From an uncultured Pelagibacteraceae bacterium (GTDB taxonomy: Bacteria; Pseudomonadota; Alphaproteobacteria; Pelagibacterales; Pelagibacteraceae), in assembly GCA_902605035.1 (NCBI GenBank), contig CACLBB010000008.1, positions 1-64,000 of the forward strand: a stretch of DNA of 64,000 nt. The letters are read 5' to 3'. Positions 26,143 to 35,771 of the stretch are shown here, piece after piece. The position numbers and the translations under genes are program-made. Each line of letters starts with the position of its first letter. Position 1 is the first letter of the stretch. The notes beneath the pieces were generated by a model that did no database searches, was not told the DNA's origin, and saw only the letters and a list, made by a program, of their open reading frames with translations.

Positions 26143-26964
26143 CTATTTTATTAATTTATCGATCTCAGTTAATTTTTTTAATAAACTCTTTACTTCCTTT
26201 AATGGGACCATGTTTGGTCCATCAGATGGTGCATTATCTGGGTCCTCATGTGTTTCCATAAAAATTGCTCCAACACCAACTGCGATTGCAGCACGAGCTA
26301 GATAGGAAACAAATTCTCTTTGGCCTCCACTTTTCTCTCCCATTCCACCAGGTTGTTGAACTGAGTGAGTTGCATCGAAAACAATTGGAAAACCGAACTT
26401 AGACATAATCGGTAAAGCCCTCATATCAGAGACAAGGGTATTGTAACCGAAACTCGCTCCTCGCTCAGTAATTAAAATATTTTTATTTCCTGATTCCTCT
26501 ATTTTTTTTATTACGTTTTTCATATCCCATGGAGCTAAAAATTGACCTTTCTTAACATTAATTATTTTTCCTGTTTTAGCTGCTGCAATTAATAGATCTG
26601 TTTGTCTACAAAGAAATGCTGGGATTTGCAAAACATCAACATGACTTGAAACAATTGAGCACTGTTCTGCAGTATGAACATCTGTTAAAACTGGAACTCC
26701 GATATCATTTCTAATCTTATCAAAAATGGGGAGAGATTTGTCTAAGCCTAAACCTCTCTTCCCTTTAAGGCTTGTTCTATTGGCCTTATCAAAGGATGTT
26801 TTATAAATTAAATTTATTCCCAGTTCACTTGTAATTTTCTTTAGCTCAGTAGAAATCTTAATTGCATGCCCTTCATTTTCAAGCTGACATGGCCCAGCTA
26901 TCAAAGTAAATGGTTTATCATTAGCTATCTCAAAATTAGAACATTTTACCTTATGATTAGTCAT
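26143..26964 (-). CDS. kdsA: KDO-8-phosphate synthase
   Basis: 273 residues with [12 protein letters not shown], the [12 protein letters not shown] motif, [18 protein letters not shown] and [12 protein letters not shown]. It condenses phosphoenolpyruvate with arabinose 5-phosphate to give Kdo 8-phosphate for lipopolysaccharide core. It overlaps the pyrG end by 8 bases. With the lpx genes in the same window it supports a Kdo-bearing lipid A. Confidence 0.96.
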   Translation of the reverse strand: MTNHKVKCSNFEIANDKPFTLIAGPCQLENEGHAIKISTELKKITSELGINLIYKTSFDKANRTSLKGKRGLGLDKSLPIFDKIRNDIGVPVLTDVHTAEQCSIVSSHVDVLQIPAFLCRQTDLLIAAAKTGKIINVKKGQFLAPWDMKNVIKKIEESGNKNILITERGASFGYNTLVSDMRALPIMSKFGFPIVFDATHSVQQPGGMGEKSGGQREFVSYLARAAIAVGVGAIFMETHEDPDNAPSDGPNMVPLKEVKSLLKKLTEIDKLIK

Positions 26965-28582
26965 TTTTTTTTTTTATCTTTGCAGCCTTAATAAATGAAG
27001 AGAATAAAGGATGCGGTGATAAAGGTCTAGATTTAAATTCAGGATGAAATTGAACTCCTATAAACCAAGGATGGTCTTTTAATTCTATAATTTCTGGCAA
27101 TTTATTATCTGGGGACACTCCTGAAAAAATCATACCTCTATTTTCAAATTTGTTTTTATAATTAATATTAACTTCATATCTGTGACGATGCCTTTCGTGT
27201 ATTCTTGACGAATTATAAATCTTGCTTATTTTTGTGTCTTTTTTAAGTCTAGCCTCATAACTTCCTAAACGCATAGTTCCACCAAGATCTTTATCTGTTC
27301 CTTTTATTAGTTTTCCATCCTTTGACCATTCACTCATTAACCCAACAACTGAAGCTTTAGATGAGCCAAACTCACTTGATGTTGCTTTCTTTATGTTTAA
27401 TTTATTTCTTGCGAACTCTATAATTGCCATTTGCATACCGAAACAAATACCTAAAAATGGGATTTTATTTTTTCTAGCAAAGTTTATGGCTGCTATTTTT
27501 CCTTCAGTGCCCCTTTTACCAAAACCTCCTGGTATAAGTATACCAGAAACATTAGTCAATTTTTTTTTAATTAATTTTGGCTTCAAATAATCCGACTCAA
27601 TTCTAACAAGATTTACTTTTAAATTATTTGCTATGCCCCCATGTGTTAAAGCTTCATCTAAAGATTTATAAGCATCTTTTAGCTCAACATATTTTCCAAT
27701 AATAGCTATATTTACTTTTTTTTTTGAATTCAAAATTAATTTTGTAATTTTTTTCCATGGTTTTAAATTAGCTTTCTTTTTAGACTTTATTTTAAAGAAA
27801 TTTAATACTCTTTTGTCTAATTTCTCTTTATTGAAACTTATAGGGGCCTCATAAATAGTTTTTACATCTACTGTTTCAATTACATCTTTAATATCAACAT
27901 TACAAAATAACGATATTTTTTTTCTTTGATCTAAAGGAATCGTTCTTTCGGATCTACAAATAATGATATCTGGTTGAATACCAATGCTTCTAAGCTCTTT
28001 GACAGAATGCTGAGTTGGCTTTGTTTTTATTTCATCAGATGCCCTCATGTACGGAACTAAAGTCAAATGAATGAACAATGTATTTCTTCTGCCTATCTCA
28101 TTTGAAAATTGTCTTATAGCTTCTAAAAAAGGAAGACTCTCTATGTCTCCAACAGTCCCGCCTATCTCACAAATAACAAAATCCTCTTTAGTGACATCAT
28201 TTTTGATAAATTCTTTTATTCTATTTGTAATATGTGGAATTACTTGAACAGTTTTTCCTAAATATTTTCCCTGACGCTCTCTTTTGATAACATCATTATA
28301 AATTTTTCCTGTTGTAATATTGTCGGTTTTCTTCGAAGAAATTCCTGAAAATCTTTCATAATGTCCTAAGTCTAAATCGGTTTCTGCTCCATCATCTGTT
28401 ACAAATACTTCACCATGCTGAAATGGGCTCATTGTTCCAGGATCAACGTTTAAATAAGGATCAAGTTTTCTAATTCTAACTTTATAACCTCTGGATTGTA
28501 ATAAGTATGCTAGTGAAGCAGATGATAATCCTTTGCCCAAAGATGAAACCACGCCGCCAGTAACGAAAATATATCGCGCCAT
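26957..28582 (-). CDS. pyrG: CTP synthase
   Basis: 541 residues: an N-terminal amidoligase domain ([52 protein letters not shown]) and a C-terminal class-I glutaminase with GICFGMQ (nucleophile cysteine) and FHPEF. It makes CTP from UTP, glutamine and ATP. The pyrG-kdsA-eno order is widely conserved in proteobacteria. Confidence 0.97.
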   Translation of the reverse strand: MARYIFVTGGVVSSLGKGLSSASLAYLLQSRGYKVRIRKLDPYLNVDPGTMSPFQHGEVFVTDDGAETDLDLGHYERFSGISSKKTDNITTGKIYNDVIKRERQGKYLGKTVQVIPHITNRIKEFIKNDVTKEDFVICEIGGTVGDIESLPFLEAIRQFSNEIGRRNTLFIHLTLVPYMRASDEIKTKPTQHSVKELRSIGIQPDIIICRSERTIPLDQRKKISLFCNVDIKDVIETVDVKTIYEAPISFNKEKLDKRVLNFFKIKSKKKANLKPWKKITKLILNSKKKVNIAIIGKYVELKDAYKSLDEALTHGGIANNLKVNLVRIESDYLKPKLIKKKLTNVSGILIPGGFGKRGTEGKIAAINFARKNKIPFLGICFGMQMAIIEFARNKLNIKKATSSEFGSSKASVVGLMSEWSKDGKLIKGTDKDLGGTMRLGSYEARLKKDTKISKIYNSSRIHERHRHRYEVNINYKNKFENRGMIFSGVSPDNKLPEIIELKDHPWFIGVQFHPEFKSRPLSPHPLFSSFIKAAKIKKKND

Positions 28583-28626
28583 GGAAGTATGTTATACTTC
28601 ATAAAGAGATAATTACAAAGTCTTAA

Positions 28627-28926
28627 TTACTTAGATTGAGGGATTTGTGGAAGACTAGAATTTTCTTCTTCCTCTTTTTCTAAAACTGATTGTGTTTCAC
28701 GGAATTCATCTCTAGAAATTGAAACTATAGCAATACTACATATAATAAATAAAGCGGCAATAATGGAAGTAAATTTTGTTAAAAAGTTTCCTACTGATCT
28801 TGCTGATGTGAAATTATCTTGTGAAACACCTAAGCCTAAAGCACCACCTTCAGATTTTTGTAATAGGACTGAAATTACTAAAATTATTGCTAGAATAATG
28901 TTGATTGTAATTAAAAGACTTTCCAT
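28627..28926 (-). CDS. secG: Preprotein translocase subunit SecG
   Basis: 99 residues with two membrane helices (about 3-22 and 50-70) and the SecG signature VLLQKSEGGALGLG between them. The tail is acidic and low in complexity. It is the accessory channel subunit of SecYEG. It starts 5 bases after tpiA, the usual tpiA-secG-pyrG arrangement. Confidence 0.93.
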   Translation of the reverse strand: MESLLITINIILAIILVISVLLQKSEGGALGLGVSQDNFTSARSVGNFLTKFTSIIAALFIICSIAIVSISRDEFRETQSVLEKEEEENSSLPQIPQSK

Positions 28927-28931
28927 GATGT

Positions 28932-29678
28932 TTATCTATAGTAATTTTTTATTATATCAATAAATTTTTTTGACGATTTTGAAGCTCCTCCTATTAAAAA
29001 ACCATCTATTTCATTAATTTCTTTAAATATTTTTATACTCTTTTCATCTACCGAGCCTCCATAAAGCACAGCGGGACTTTTTCGTTTAAAAATATTTTTT
29101 AGTATCTTTTTAATTTGTATTGCAGTCTTTTTTAATTCGAGTGAAGTTGGTAGTTTTCCTGTTCCAATTGACCATATTGGTTCATAAGCAATAATTATAT
29201 CCTTTTTATTAAATTTTTTTTCTAAAACATTTTGCAATTGTTTCTTTAAGACAACTATGGTTTTTTTATTCTTTTTCTCAACTTTATTTTCACCAATGCA
29301 AAATATGACCTTTAATTTATTTTTTAAAGCAAATTGAACTTTACTCTTTAGTAAGTGATCATTATCACCTTCGTTTCTATTATCTGAATGACCTATTAAT
29401 GTATATTTGGCCCCAACACTTTTAATCATGTAAGGACTTACAGCAGATGTATTAGAAGAAAATGGGTCCTTGTGATAACAATTTTGAGAGCCTATAGAAA
29501 TTTTTTTATCCTTAAAAATTTTTGCAAATTTCTCAATCAAAGTAAATGGAGGGGTAATGATTACTCTATATTTTTTTCTATTTTTATCTTTAGAGCAAAA
29601 AGTATTAATTTTTTTGAGTATATAAATAGAGTTTGGAACACCAAACATTTTCCAATTTCCAATAAAATACTTCATCAT
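28932..29678 (-). CDS. tpiA: Triose-phosphate isomerase
   Basis: 248 residues with GNWKMFG at the start (catalytic lysine), LIGHSDNRN (catalytic histidine; the usual GHSERR is altered) and IAYEPIWSIGTG (catalytic glutamate), plus LYGGSVDEKS and DGFLIGGAS at the phosphate site. It interconverts dihydroxyacetone phosphate and glyceraldehyde 3-phosphate, the link between GpsA and Gap. It is divergent from ppiD across 62 bases. Confidence 0.95.
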   Translation of the reverse strand: MMKYFIGNWKMFGVPNSIYILKKINTFCSKDKNRKKYRVIITPPFTLIEKFAKIFKDKKISIGSQNCYHKDPFSSNTSAVSPYMIKSVGAKYTLIGHSDNRNEGDNDHLLKSKVQFALKNKLKVIFCIGENKVEKKNKKTIVVLKKQLQNVLEKKFNKKDIIIAYEPIWSIGTGKLPTSLELKKTAIQIKKILKNIFKRKSPAVLYGGSVDEKSIKIFKEINEIDGFLIGGASKSSKKFIDIIKNYYR

Positions 29679-29740
29679 TTGCCTTAATTATAAATTTGAT
29701 TTATAGGTGTATAATTTTAAACACTTATTAAATTAATAAA
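29679..29740. promoter_or_regulatory. Divergent promoter region between tpiA and ppiD
   Basis: Two long operons diverge from this 62-base gap. A consensus TATAAT occurs at 29710-29715 on the plus strand, 26 bases before the ppiD ATG, with no good -35 element. The opposite promoter for tpiA could not be placed. Confidence 0.35.
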
Positions 29741-31195
29741 ATGGCAACTTCAATAGGAAAATTATCTAAATCATTTTTTGTAAAATTACTTGTAGGAATT
29801 ATAATTCTACCTTTTGTTTTCTGGGGTATGGGTGATGTGTTTAGAGGTGGAAATCAAAATATAATTGCCACAATTGGTTCTAAAAAAATAAACACTCAAG
29901 AATTTTTAAACTATTTTAATAGACTTGATCTCAATCAAAATGATTTAAAAAATATAAAAAAATCAGATTTATTTGAACAAGTTTTGTCAGAATACATTGG
30001 AAAACAAGTCATGGCTTTAGAGATAGAAAAATCTGGTATTGTGATTTCCGACAATTCTTTAAGAGACATAATAAAAAATGAAAAAATATTTTTTAAAAAT
30101 GATAAGTTTTCAAGAACAGAATATGAAAAATTTCTTTTGAAAAGTGGAGTTACAGCTCCTACTTTTGAGAAAAATATTATTGAGCAAGAATCAAAAAGAC
30201 AATATTTGGACTCTTTAGCAGGCGGAATAACAATTTCTAAAATTTTAGTTGAAAAAGAATTTAAAAAAGAAAACCAGATCAAAAAAATTGAATATATTGA
30301 TTTAAATAAATACTATTTAAATCAAAAACCTTCAAAAGAACAAATTAAAGAAATTTATGAAAAGAATAAAAAGTTATTCATCAAAGAATATAAATCAATA
30401 CAATACGCAGAGATAACACCAAAATTGATCGTAAATATAAACGAATATAATGAACTTTTTTTTAAACAATTAGATGCAATAGAAAATAATGTTTTAGACG
30501 GTCAACCATTTGAAGAAACTGCAAGAGAAAATAATTTAAAAGTAATAACAGTTGAAAAAATTGATGCAAATAAAAAAGATGTAAACGACAATAAGAATTC
30601 TACGGTACCGGATAAACTTTTTAGAAAAATTTTTTTAATTAAAGAAGAAAAAATACCAGAAGTAGTAAAGGTAAATAATAAATATTATCTTGTAGAGGTT
30701 AAATCTATAACAAAAAAAAATCTTTCGATAAATAATCCAGATGTTTTAAAGATAGTAAATAATCAAATAGATATACAAAATAAGATAAAAAATAACACCT
30801 CTATTGCTAAAGATATAGGAATGGGTGCTTTTGATAAGACAAAAATGGAAAAATTTGCCTCAGATAATAATTTAGAAATTAAAAAATATGAAATATTAAA
30901 TTTAAAACAAAATGAAATATTTTCAGAGGGAATAATTAAAAATATTTTTTTAATCAGTGACGGTGAAATTACGTTAATTACAGATAGTAATTTAAGTAAA
31001 AATTTTTTAATTCAAGTTATAAATACTAAATATAAAAAATTGGAAAATAATTCTAATGAATTTGAAAAATATGAAGCAAAGGCTAGGTTAAATCTAGTTA
31101 ATAAAATTTACAAAACTTTTGATGAAAATATTAATAAAAAATATAAAGTAGAATTAAATAAAAAAACTATTGAGCGTGTCAAAAATTCATTTTAA
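29741..31195 (+). CDS. ppiD: Membrane-anchored periplasmic chaperone/peptidyl-prolyl isomerase (PpiD-like)
   Basis: 484 residues. A single N-terminal helix (about 13-29, FVKLLVGIIILPFVFWGMGD) anchors it, followed by the SurA-N/PpiD region (IATIGSKKINTQEFLNYFNR) and a divergent parvulin-like centre. The C-terminal half is Lys/Asn-rich and helical. It would assist folding of proteins leaving the Sec channel. Placement directly before trpE is seen in many alphaproteobacteria. The parvulin active-site residues are not clear, so chaperone activity is safer than isomerase activity. Confidence 0.85.
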   Translation: MATSIGKLSKSFFVKLLVGIIILPFVFWGMGDVFRGGNQNIIATIGSKKINTQEFLNYFNRLDLNQNDLKNIKKSDLFEQVLSEYIGKQVMALEIEKSGIVISDNSLRDIIKNEKIFFKNDKFSRTEYEKFLLKSGVTAPTFEKNIIEQESKRQYLDSLAGGITISKILVEKEFKKENQIKKIEYIDLNKYYLNQKPSKEQIKEIYEKNKKLFIKEYKSIQYAEITPKLIVNINEYNELFFKQLDAIENNVLDGQPFEETARENNLKVITVEKIDANKKDVNDNKNSTVPDKLFRKIFLIKEEKIPEVVKVNNKYYLVEVKSITKKNLSINNPDVLKIVNNQIDIQNKIKNNTSIAKDIGMGAFDKTKMEKFASDNNLEIKKYEILNLKQNEIFSEGIIKNIFLISDGEITLITDSNLSKNFLIQVINTKYKKLENNSNEFEKYEAKARLNLVNKIYKTFDENINKKYKVELNKKTIERVKNSF

Positions 31196-32652
31196 TGAAA
31201 AATAATTTAAGCTTTAAAGACTACAAAAATAATCATTTAAGAAAAAAGCACCAAATCATTTTTAGATCAAAAAATTGTAGAAATTATAGTAAAGTTGAAA
31301 ACTTATTTAAGTTCCTTTTAGCTGAAAAAAATAGTTTTATTTTTGAATCTGTGGAAAAAGGAACCACTAGAGGTCGTTACACTATTATAGGTCTTAATCC
31401 CGATAAAATTTGGGATATTAATAAAGATATGGTTGTTTTAAATCACTTAGGGAAAAAAACTAAAATTAAAACTAATCCATTAAAATTTATTAACAAATTA
31501 ATTAAAGATTTTAGGATAAAAATACCTAATTCTTTACCGTCAATGTCTTCAATGTTAGTGGGGTATTTTTCTTACGATATAATTCGTTATATAGAAAAAA
31601 TTCCAAATAATTGTAAAGACGATTTAAATATTCCAGACGTAAGACTTTCAAGACCTAGAAATTTAGTAATTTACGATAATATAAAAAAGAGGATACATTA
31701 TATCGAAAATATTTATGCCGATACGAAAATTAACAATTATTTTGAATTATACCAAGATATAAGAAATAAATTTGATTTATATGAAAATTTAGAAAAAATC
31801 AGAATACCTGACCAGGTAACATTTGAAAATAACAAGAACTTAGTTAAATCAAATATAAATAAAATTAAATTTAAATCTTTGGTTAAACAAGCAAAAAAAT
31901 ACATTAGAAAAGGAGATATTTTCCAAGTAGTCTTAAGTCAAAGATTTGAAAGAAAAATAAATAAAAGGCCAATTGAAATCTATAATTATTTAAGAAAATC
32001 AAATCCTTCTCCATTTATGTTTTATTTTAATTACGATGATTTCAATATTCTAGGAAGCAGTCCAGAAATACTTGTCAGACTTAGAAAAGGTCAGGTTACA
32101 ATTAGACCTATAGCTGGTACGAGACCAAGAGGAAAAAATAATAAGCAAGATAAAAAATATGAGTTTGAACTTCTAAAAGATAAAAAAGAAATAGCTGAAC
32201 ATTTAATGTTATTAGATCTAGGTAGAAATGATGTTGGAAAAGTTTCGAAAGTTAATACAGTAAAGGTTACAGAAAAGTTTAGAGTAGAAAAATATTCACA
32301 TGTTATGCATATTGTATCAAATGTAATTGGTAAATTTAACAAAAAATTTTCAACATTTGAAACACTCTTGTCTGGTTTCCCTGCAGGGACGGTTAGCGGT
32401 GCACCAAAAATAAGAGCGATGGAAATTATTGATGAACTTGAAAAAAATAAAAGAAAATTATATGCAGGTGGTATTGGCTATTTCACCCCTAACAATGAAT
32501 TTGATACTTGTATAGCTTTAAGAACTGCACTCATTAAAAATAAAAAATTTTACGTACAAGCTGGTGCAGGTATAGTTGCTGATAGTAAACCTGAAAAGGA
32601 ATATATTGAAACAATAAATAAGGCAAAAGCTTTAATGAAAGCGGTAGATTAG
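31195..32652 (+). CDS. trpE: Anthranilate synthase component I
   Basis: 485 residues. The N-terminal regulatory part includes FESVEKGTTRGRYTIIGLNP, whose serine belongs to the tryptophan feedback site. The chorismate-binding C-terminal part has GDIFQVVLSQRF, GSSPEILVR, IRPIAGTRPRG, LLDLGRNDVGKV, GFPAGTVSGAPKIRAMEII and ALRTAL. It makes anthranilate from chorismate with ammonia from TrpG. It shares one base with the ppiD stop. No tryptophan leader peptide or attenuator precedes it. Confidence 0.96.
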   Translation: MKNNLSFKDYKNNHLRKKHQIIFRSKNCRNYSKVENLFKFLLAEKNSFIFESVEKGTTRGRYTIIGLNPDKIWDINKDMVVLNHLGKKTKIKTNPLKFINKLIKDFRIKIPNSLPSMSSMLVGYFSYDIIRYIEKIPNNCKDDLNIPDVRLSRPRNLVIYDNIKKRIHYIENIYADTKINNYFELYQDIRNKFDLYENLEKIRIPDQVTFENNKNLVKSNINKIKFKSLVKQAKKYIRKGDIFQVVLSQRFERKINKRPIEIYNYLRKSNPSPFMFYFNYDDFNILGSSPEILVRLRKGQVTIRPIAGTRPRGKNNKQDKKYEFELLKDKKEIAEHLMLLDLGRNDVGKVSKVNTVKVTEKFRVEKYSHVMHIVSNVIGKFNKKFSTFETLLSGFPAGTVSGAPKIRAMEIIDELEKNKRKLYAGGIGYFTPNNEFDTCIALRTALIKNKKFYVQAGAGIVADSKPEKEYIETINKAKALMKAVD

Positions 32653-33219
32653 ATGAAAATACTATTAATAGATAACTATGATAGTTTCACTTATAATTTA
32701 TTTCATTATATTTCAAAATTTAAAAAAGATGTTGACGTAGTTAGAAACGACAAAATAGATGGAAAAAAAATTTTAAAAAAGAAATACGACAAAATCGTTA
32801 TTTCTCCAGGGCCAGGAAATCCAGATCAAGCAGGGAATTGTCTTAAAATTGTAAAAACTGTTCACAAAAAAATTCCTATACTCGGTGTTTGTTTAGGTCA
32901 TCAAATTATTGGTCAAGTGTTCGGAGGAAAAATTATTAGTGCAAAAAATTTAATGCATGGGAAAACAAGTAAAATAATTCATTATAAGAAAGGCTTATTT
33001 AAAAATATTCAAAATAATTTCGAAGCAACAAGATACCATAGTTTGGTAGTAGATCGTAAAAAATTACCGAAAAATCTTGTCATTACCGCTGAAACAAAAA
33101 ATAATACAATTATGGGATTAATGCACAAAGTTTACAATATTCATGGATTTCAATTTCATCCTGAGAGTATTAGTACTAAGGTAGGTATAAAATTAATTAA
33201 AAATTTTATAAATAATTAA
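32653..33219 (+). CDS. trpG: Anthranilate synthase component II (glutamine amidotransferase)
   Basis: 188 residues, a class-I glutaminase: DNYDSFTYNLFHY at the start, ISPGPGNPDQAG, GVCLGHQ with the nucleophile cysteine, and HGFQFHPES for the His-Glu of the triad. It supplies ammonia to TrpE and may also serve PabB for folate. It starts immediately after trpE with no intervening base. Confidence 0.95.
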   Translation: MKILLIDNYDSFTYNLFHYISKFKKDVDVVRNDKIDGKKILKKKYDKIVISPGPGNPDQAGNCLKIVKTVHKKIPILGVCLGHQIIGQVFGGKIISAKNLMHGKTSKIIHYKKGLFKNIQNNFEATRYHSLVVDRKKLPKNLVITAETKNNTIMGLMHKVYNIHGFQFHPESISTKVGIKLIKNFINN

Positions 33220-33220
33220 C

Positions 33221-34219
33221 ATGTCAAATATCGTAGAAAAATTAAAAAAAGGCGAAAACCTTTCTTTTGAACAAAGTAAATTTCTTTTTACAGAACTAAT
33301 GGAGGGTAAGTATGATGAAAACTCTATAATTGAAATATTAGAAGCTCTATTAAATAAAGGCGAAACTAAAGACGAATTAGCTGGAGGTATTTTTGTTTTA
33401 AGAAATAAAGCTAGTAAAGTAAATATAGACCAAGAGACTATAGATACTTGTGGAACTGGTGGAGACGGTCAAAACTCTCTAAATATTTCAACAGCTGCAG
33501 CTATTGTTTTAGCTAGTATGGGAGTAAAAGTAGCTAAGCATGGAAATAAAGCTGTTTCATCTAACTGTGGATCGGCTGATGTACTAGAAGCTTTAAAAAT
33601 AAATATTAATTTAAATCCTAAAGAAGTGGAAGAAAGTATCAAAAATTTTAACTTTGCTTTTATGTTTGCTCCAAATTATCACTCAGCAATGAAACATGTC
33701 GGTCCAGCTAGAAAAAAAATGGGGAAAAAAACAATTTTTAATTTGATAGGACCTTTGAGTAGCCCAGCACAAGTAAAAAGGCAAGTAGTAGGAGTGTATG
33801 ATAAAAAATGGATGATACCCTTTGCTGAAGCACTAAAAGAAAATAACGTTGTTCACGCATACATTGTTCATAGTGAAGACGGGATGGATGAAATATCACC
33901 CTTTGCAAATACAAACATAGTAGAGCTTAAAAATGGAAGTATTAATGAATTTGCTATTAATCCAAATAGTCTTGGTATTAATCTTACAAATAAAAAAAAT
34001 TTAGAAGGGAAAAATGCTGCATTTAATTCTGAGAAAATTATTGAGATTTATAAAGGAAATACAAATGAGTTTTCTCAATCAGTAGCATTAAATGCTGCTG
34101 CAGGATTAATAGTTTCTGGAAAGGAAAGAAATTTTAAAGAAGCTTTCGAGAAAGCTTTAAATCATTTAAGTTCTGGAAATGTCTATAAACATTTAAATAA
34201 AATTCAATCAGCTCAATGA
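33221..34219 (+). CDS. trpD: Anthranilate phosphoribosyltransferase
   Basis: 332 residues with the DTCGTGGDGQNSLNISTAAA phosphoribosyl-diphosphate site, KHGNKAVSSNCGSADVLEALG-type motif (here ending EALKI), and HYHSAMKHVGPARKKMGKK reading slightly altered as NYHSAMKH. It transfers phosphoribose to anthranilate. One base separates it from trpG, and it overlaps trpC by 4 bases. Confidence 0.95.
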   Translation: MSNIVEKLKKGENLSFEQSKFLFTELMEGKYDENSIIEILEALLNKGETKDELAGGIFVLRNKASKVNIDQETIDTCGTGGDGQNSLNISTAAAIVLASMGVKVAKHGNKAVSSNCGSADVLEALKININLNPKEVEESIKNFNFAFMFAPNYHSAMKHVGPARKKMGKKTIFNLIGPLSSPAQVKRQVVGVYDKKWMIPFAEALKENNVVHAYIVHSEDGMDEISPFANTNIVELKNGSINEFAINPNSLGINLTNKKNLEGKNAAFNSEKIIEIYKGNTNEFSQSVALNAAAGLIVSGKERNFKEAFEKALNHLSSGNVYKHLNKIQSAQ

Positions 34220-35007
34220 CTAACATTTTAGAAAAAATTATAAATGATAAAAAAGAAACTTTGAGTCTTATTAAAAAAGAAAAATCAATTGATTTTTTAG
34301 AAAAAAACATAAAAGAATCAAATCATTTAAATTTTAAAAAAATGATCGAAAAAAACAAAGGGATTTCTTTAATATCAGAAATAAAAAAAGCTAGTCCGTC
34401 CGCAGGTATATTGATTAAAGATTTTAATCATTTAAATATTGCGAAAACTTATATAGATAACGGAGCAACTTGTCTCTCGGTACTCACTGAAGAAAAACAC
34501 TTTTTGGGTAAATTAGATTATATTCAAGATATTAAAAATGAATTTAAGATACCTATATTGGCAAAAGATTTTTTTATTGATCCTTATCAAGTTGCTTTAT
34601 CGAAAAGTTATGGGTGTGATTGTATATTGATTATTATTGCTGCGCTTAATGGGGGTCAAGCTGATGAAATATACTCTGAAGCCCTTAAACATAATTTGTC
34701 TGTAATAGTCGAAGTTCATGATAAAAAAGAAGCTGAAAAAGCATTAAAATATGAACAAGCTATAATTGGAATTAATAATAGAAACTTAAAAACGCTAGAG
34801 GTATCTCTTGATAATACGATTTCAATTTTCGAAACTATCAAAAAACACAAAGGCCCTCTTATCTCTGAAAGCGGCATTAAAAATGTAATTGATGCGAAAT
34901 ATATCTTTGATAAAACTGGAATTAAAAATTTCTTGGTTGGAGAATCACTTCTGAAATCTGACAAACCACAAGAGTTAATGAAAGAGTTATTTCAAATAAT
35001 TCAATAA
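34216..35007 (+). CDS. trpC: Indole-3-glycerol-phosphate synthase
   Basis: 263 residues in a TIM barrel with ISEIKKASPSAG (catalytic Glu/Lys), LSVLTEEKHFLGKLD, ILAKDFFIDPYQV, IIGINNRNLKTLEV and ISESGI. It closes carboxyphenylaminodeoxyribulose phosphate to indole glycerol phosphate. TrpF, TrpA and TrpB are not in this window, so the later pathway steps must lie elsewhere. Confidence 0.95.
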   Translation: MTNILEKIINDKKETLSLIKKEKSIDFLEKNIKESNHLNFKKMIEKNKGISLISEIKKASPSAGILIKDFNHLNIAKTYIDNGATCLSVLTEEKHFLGKLDYIQDIKNEFKIPILAKDFFIDPYQVALSKSYGCDCILIIIAALNGGQADEIYSEALKHNLSVIVEVHDKKEAEKALKYEQAIIGINNRNLKTLEVSLDNTISIFETIKKHKGPLISESGIKNVIDAKYIFDKTGIKNFLVGESLLKSDKPQELMKELFQIIQ

Positions 35008-35040
35008 AATAGCCATTAATTTAAAGTTGTAATTTAAAAA

Positions 35041-35055
35041 GAACTTTTATAGAAC
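35041..35055. promoter_or_regulatory. LexA (SOS) operator upstream of lexA
   Basis: GAAC-TTTTATA-GAAC, which on the other strand is GTTC-N7-GTTC, the direct-repeat operator recognised by alphaproteobacterial LexA. It lies 23 bases before the preferred lexA ATG at 35078, positioned for autoregulation. Both half-sites are perfect. Confidence 0.85.
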
Positions 35056-35077
35056 ATTAATGTACGAGGTTTGTTCT

Positions 35078-35752
35078 ATGCTTACAAAAAAACAAAAAAA
35101 TTTATTAATATTCATTAATAAAAAAATAAGGTCGAGCGGAGTATCTCCGTCATATGAAGAGATGAAAAATTCTCTCAACTTGAAGTCGAAATCTGGGATC
35201 CACAGACTTATATCAGCCCTAGAAGAAAGAGGGTTTGTCAAAAGACTTGCTCACAAGGCAAGAGCATTAGAGGTAATTAAGTTACCAGAAAATGCTAGCG
35301 CCAATGATATTTTCAACACTTTTACACCTAGTGTAATTAAAGGTGGTCTAGAAAAAAATAACAATAAATCTACGGACGTTTCAGTTTTAGGAAGCATAGC
35401 TGCAGGCACTCCAATAGAAGCTATTCAACAAGAAGTTGATAGAGTTGCTCTGCCTGAAGATTTGCAAAATAATGGTGAACATTACGGATTAAAAGTAAAA
35501 GGAGACTCAATGGTTGAAGCAGGAATTGCAGATGGCGATACTGTTATTGTTAAAAAAACATCGAATGTAGATAGTGGTCAAATTGCAGTTGTGTTAATAG
35601 ATGACCAGGAGGCAACATTAAAAAGAGTGAGAAAAAAAGGAAATACCATTGCTCTTGAAGCAGCAAATCGTAATTATGGAACTAAAATTTACGCTGCAAA
35701 TAGAATTAAGATTCAAGGTAAACTTGTTTCTTTATATAGAAACTTTCACTAA
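35078..35752 (+). CDS. lexA: LexA repressor of the SOS response
   Basis: About 224 residues from the ATG at 35078, preferred because it begins MLTKKQKNLLIFI exactly where LexA proteins begin; an ATG at 35060 would add six residues. The N-terminal winged helix includes SPSYEEMKNSLNLKSKSGIH. The self-cleavage Ala-Gly is in GSIAAGTP (residues 109-110), with catalytic Ser144 (GDSMVEAGI) and Lys182 (ATLKRV). RecA nucleoprotein filaments trigger its cleavage. A LexA box just upstream indicates autoregulation. Confidence 0.95.
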   Translation: MLTKKQKNLLIFINKKIRSSGVSPSYEEMKNSLNLKSKSGIHRLISALEERGFVKRLAHKARALEVIKLPENASANDIFNTFTPSVIKGGLEKNNNKSTDVSVLGSIAAGTPIEAIQQEVDRVALPEDLQNNGEHYGLKVKGDSMVEAGIADGDTVIVKKTSNVDSGQIAVVLIDDQEATLKRVRKKGNTIALEAANRNYGTKIYAANRIKIQGKLVSLYRNFH

Positions 35753-35771
35753 AATAGTCTAATTAATATAA

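Noticed and set aside
31100-31200. Possible tryptophan attenuator before trpE
   Set aside because: trpE shares a base with the ppiD stop; there is no leader peptide with Trp codons and no hairpin pair.
35060-35752. Upstream ATG as the lexA start
   Set aside because: It would add six residues (MYEVCS) not seen in LexA proteins and sits only five bases from the LexA box; the ATG at 35078 begins with the family-typical MLTKKQ.
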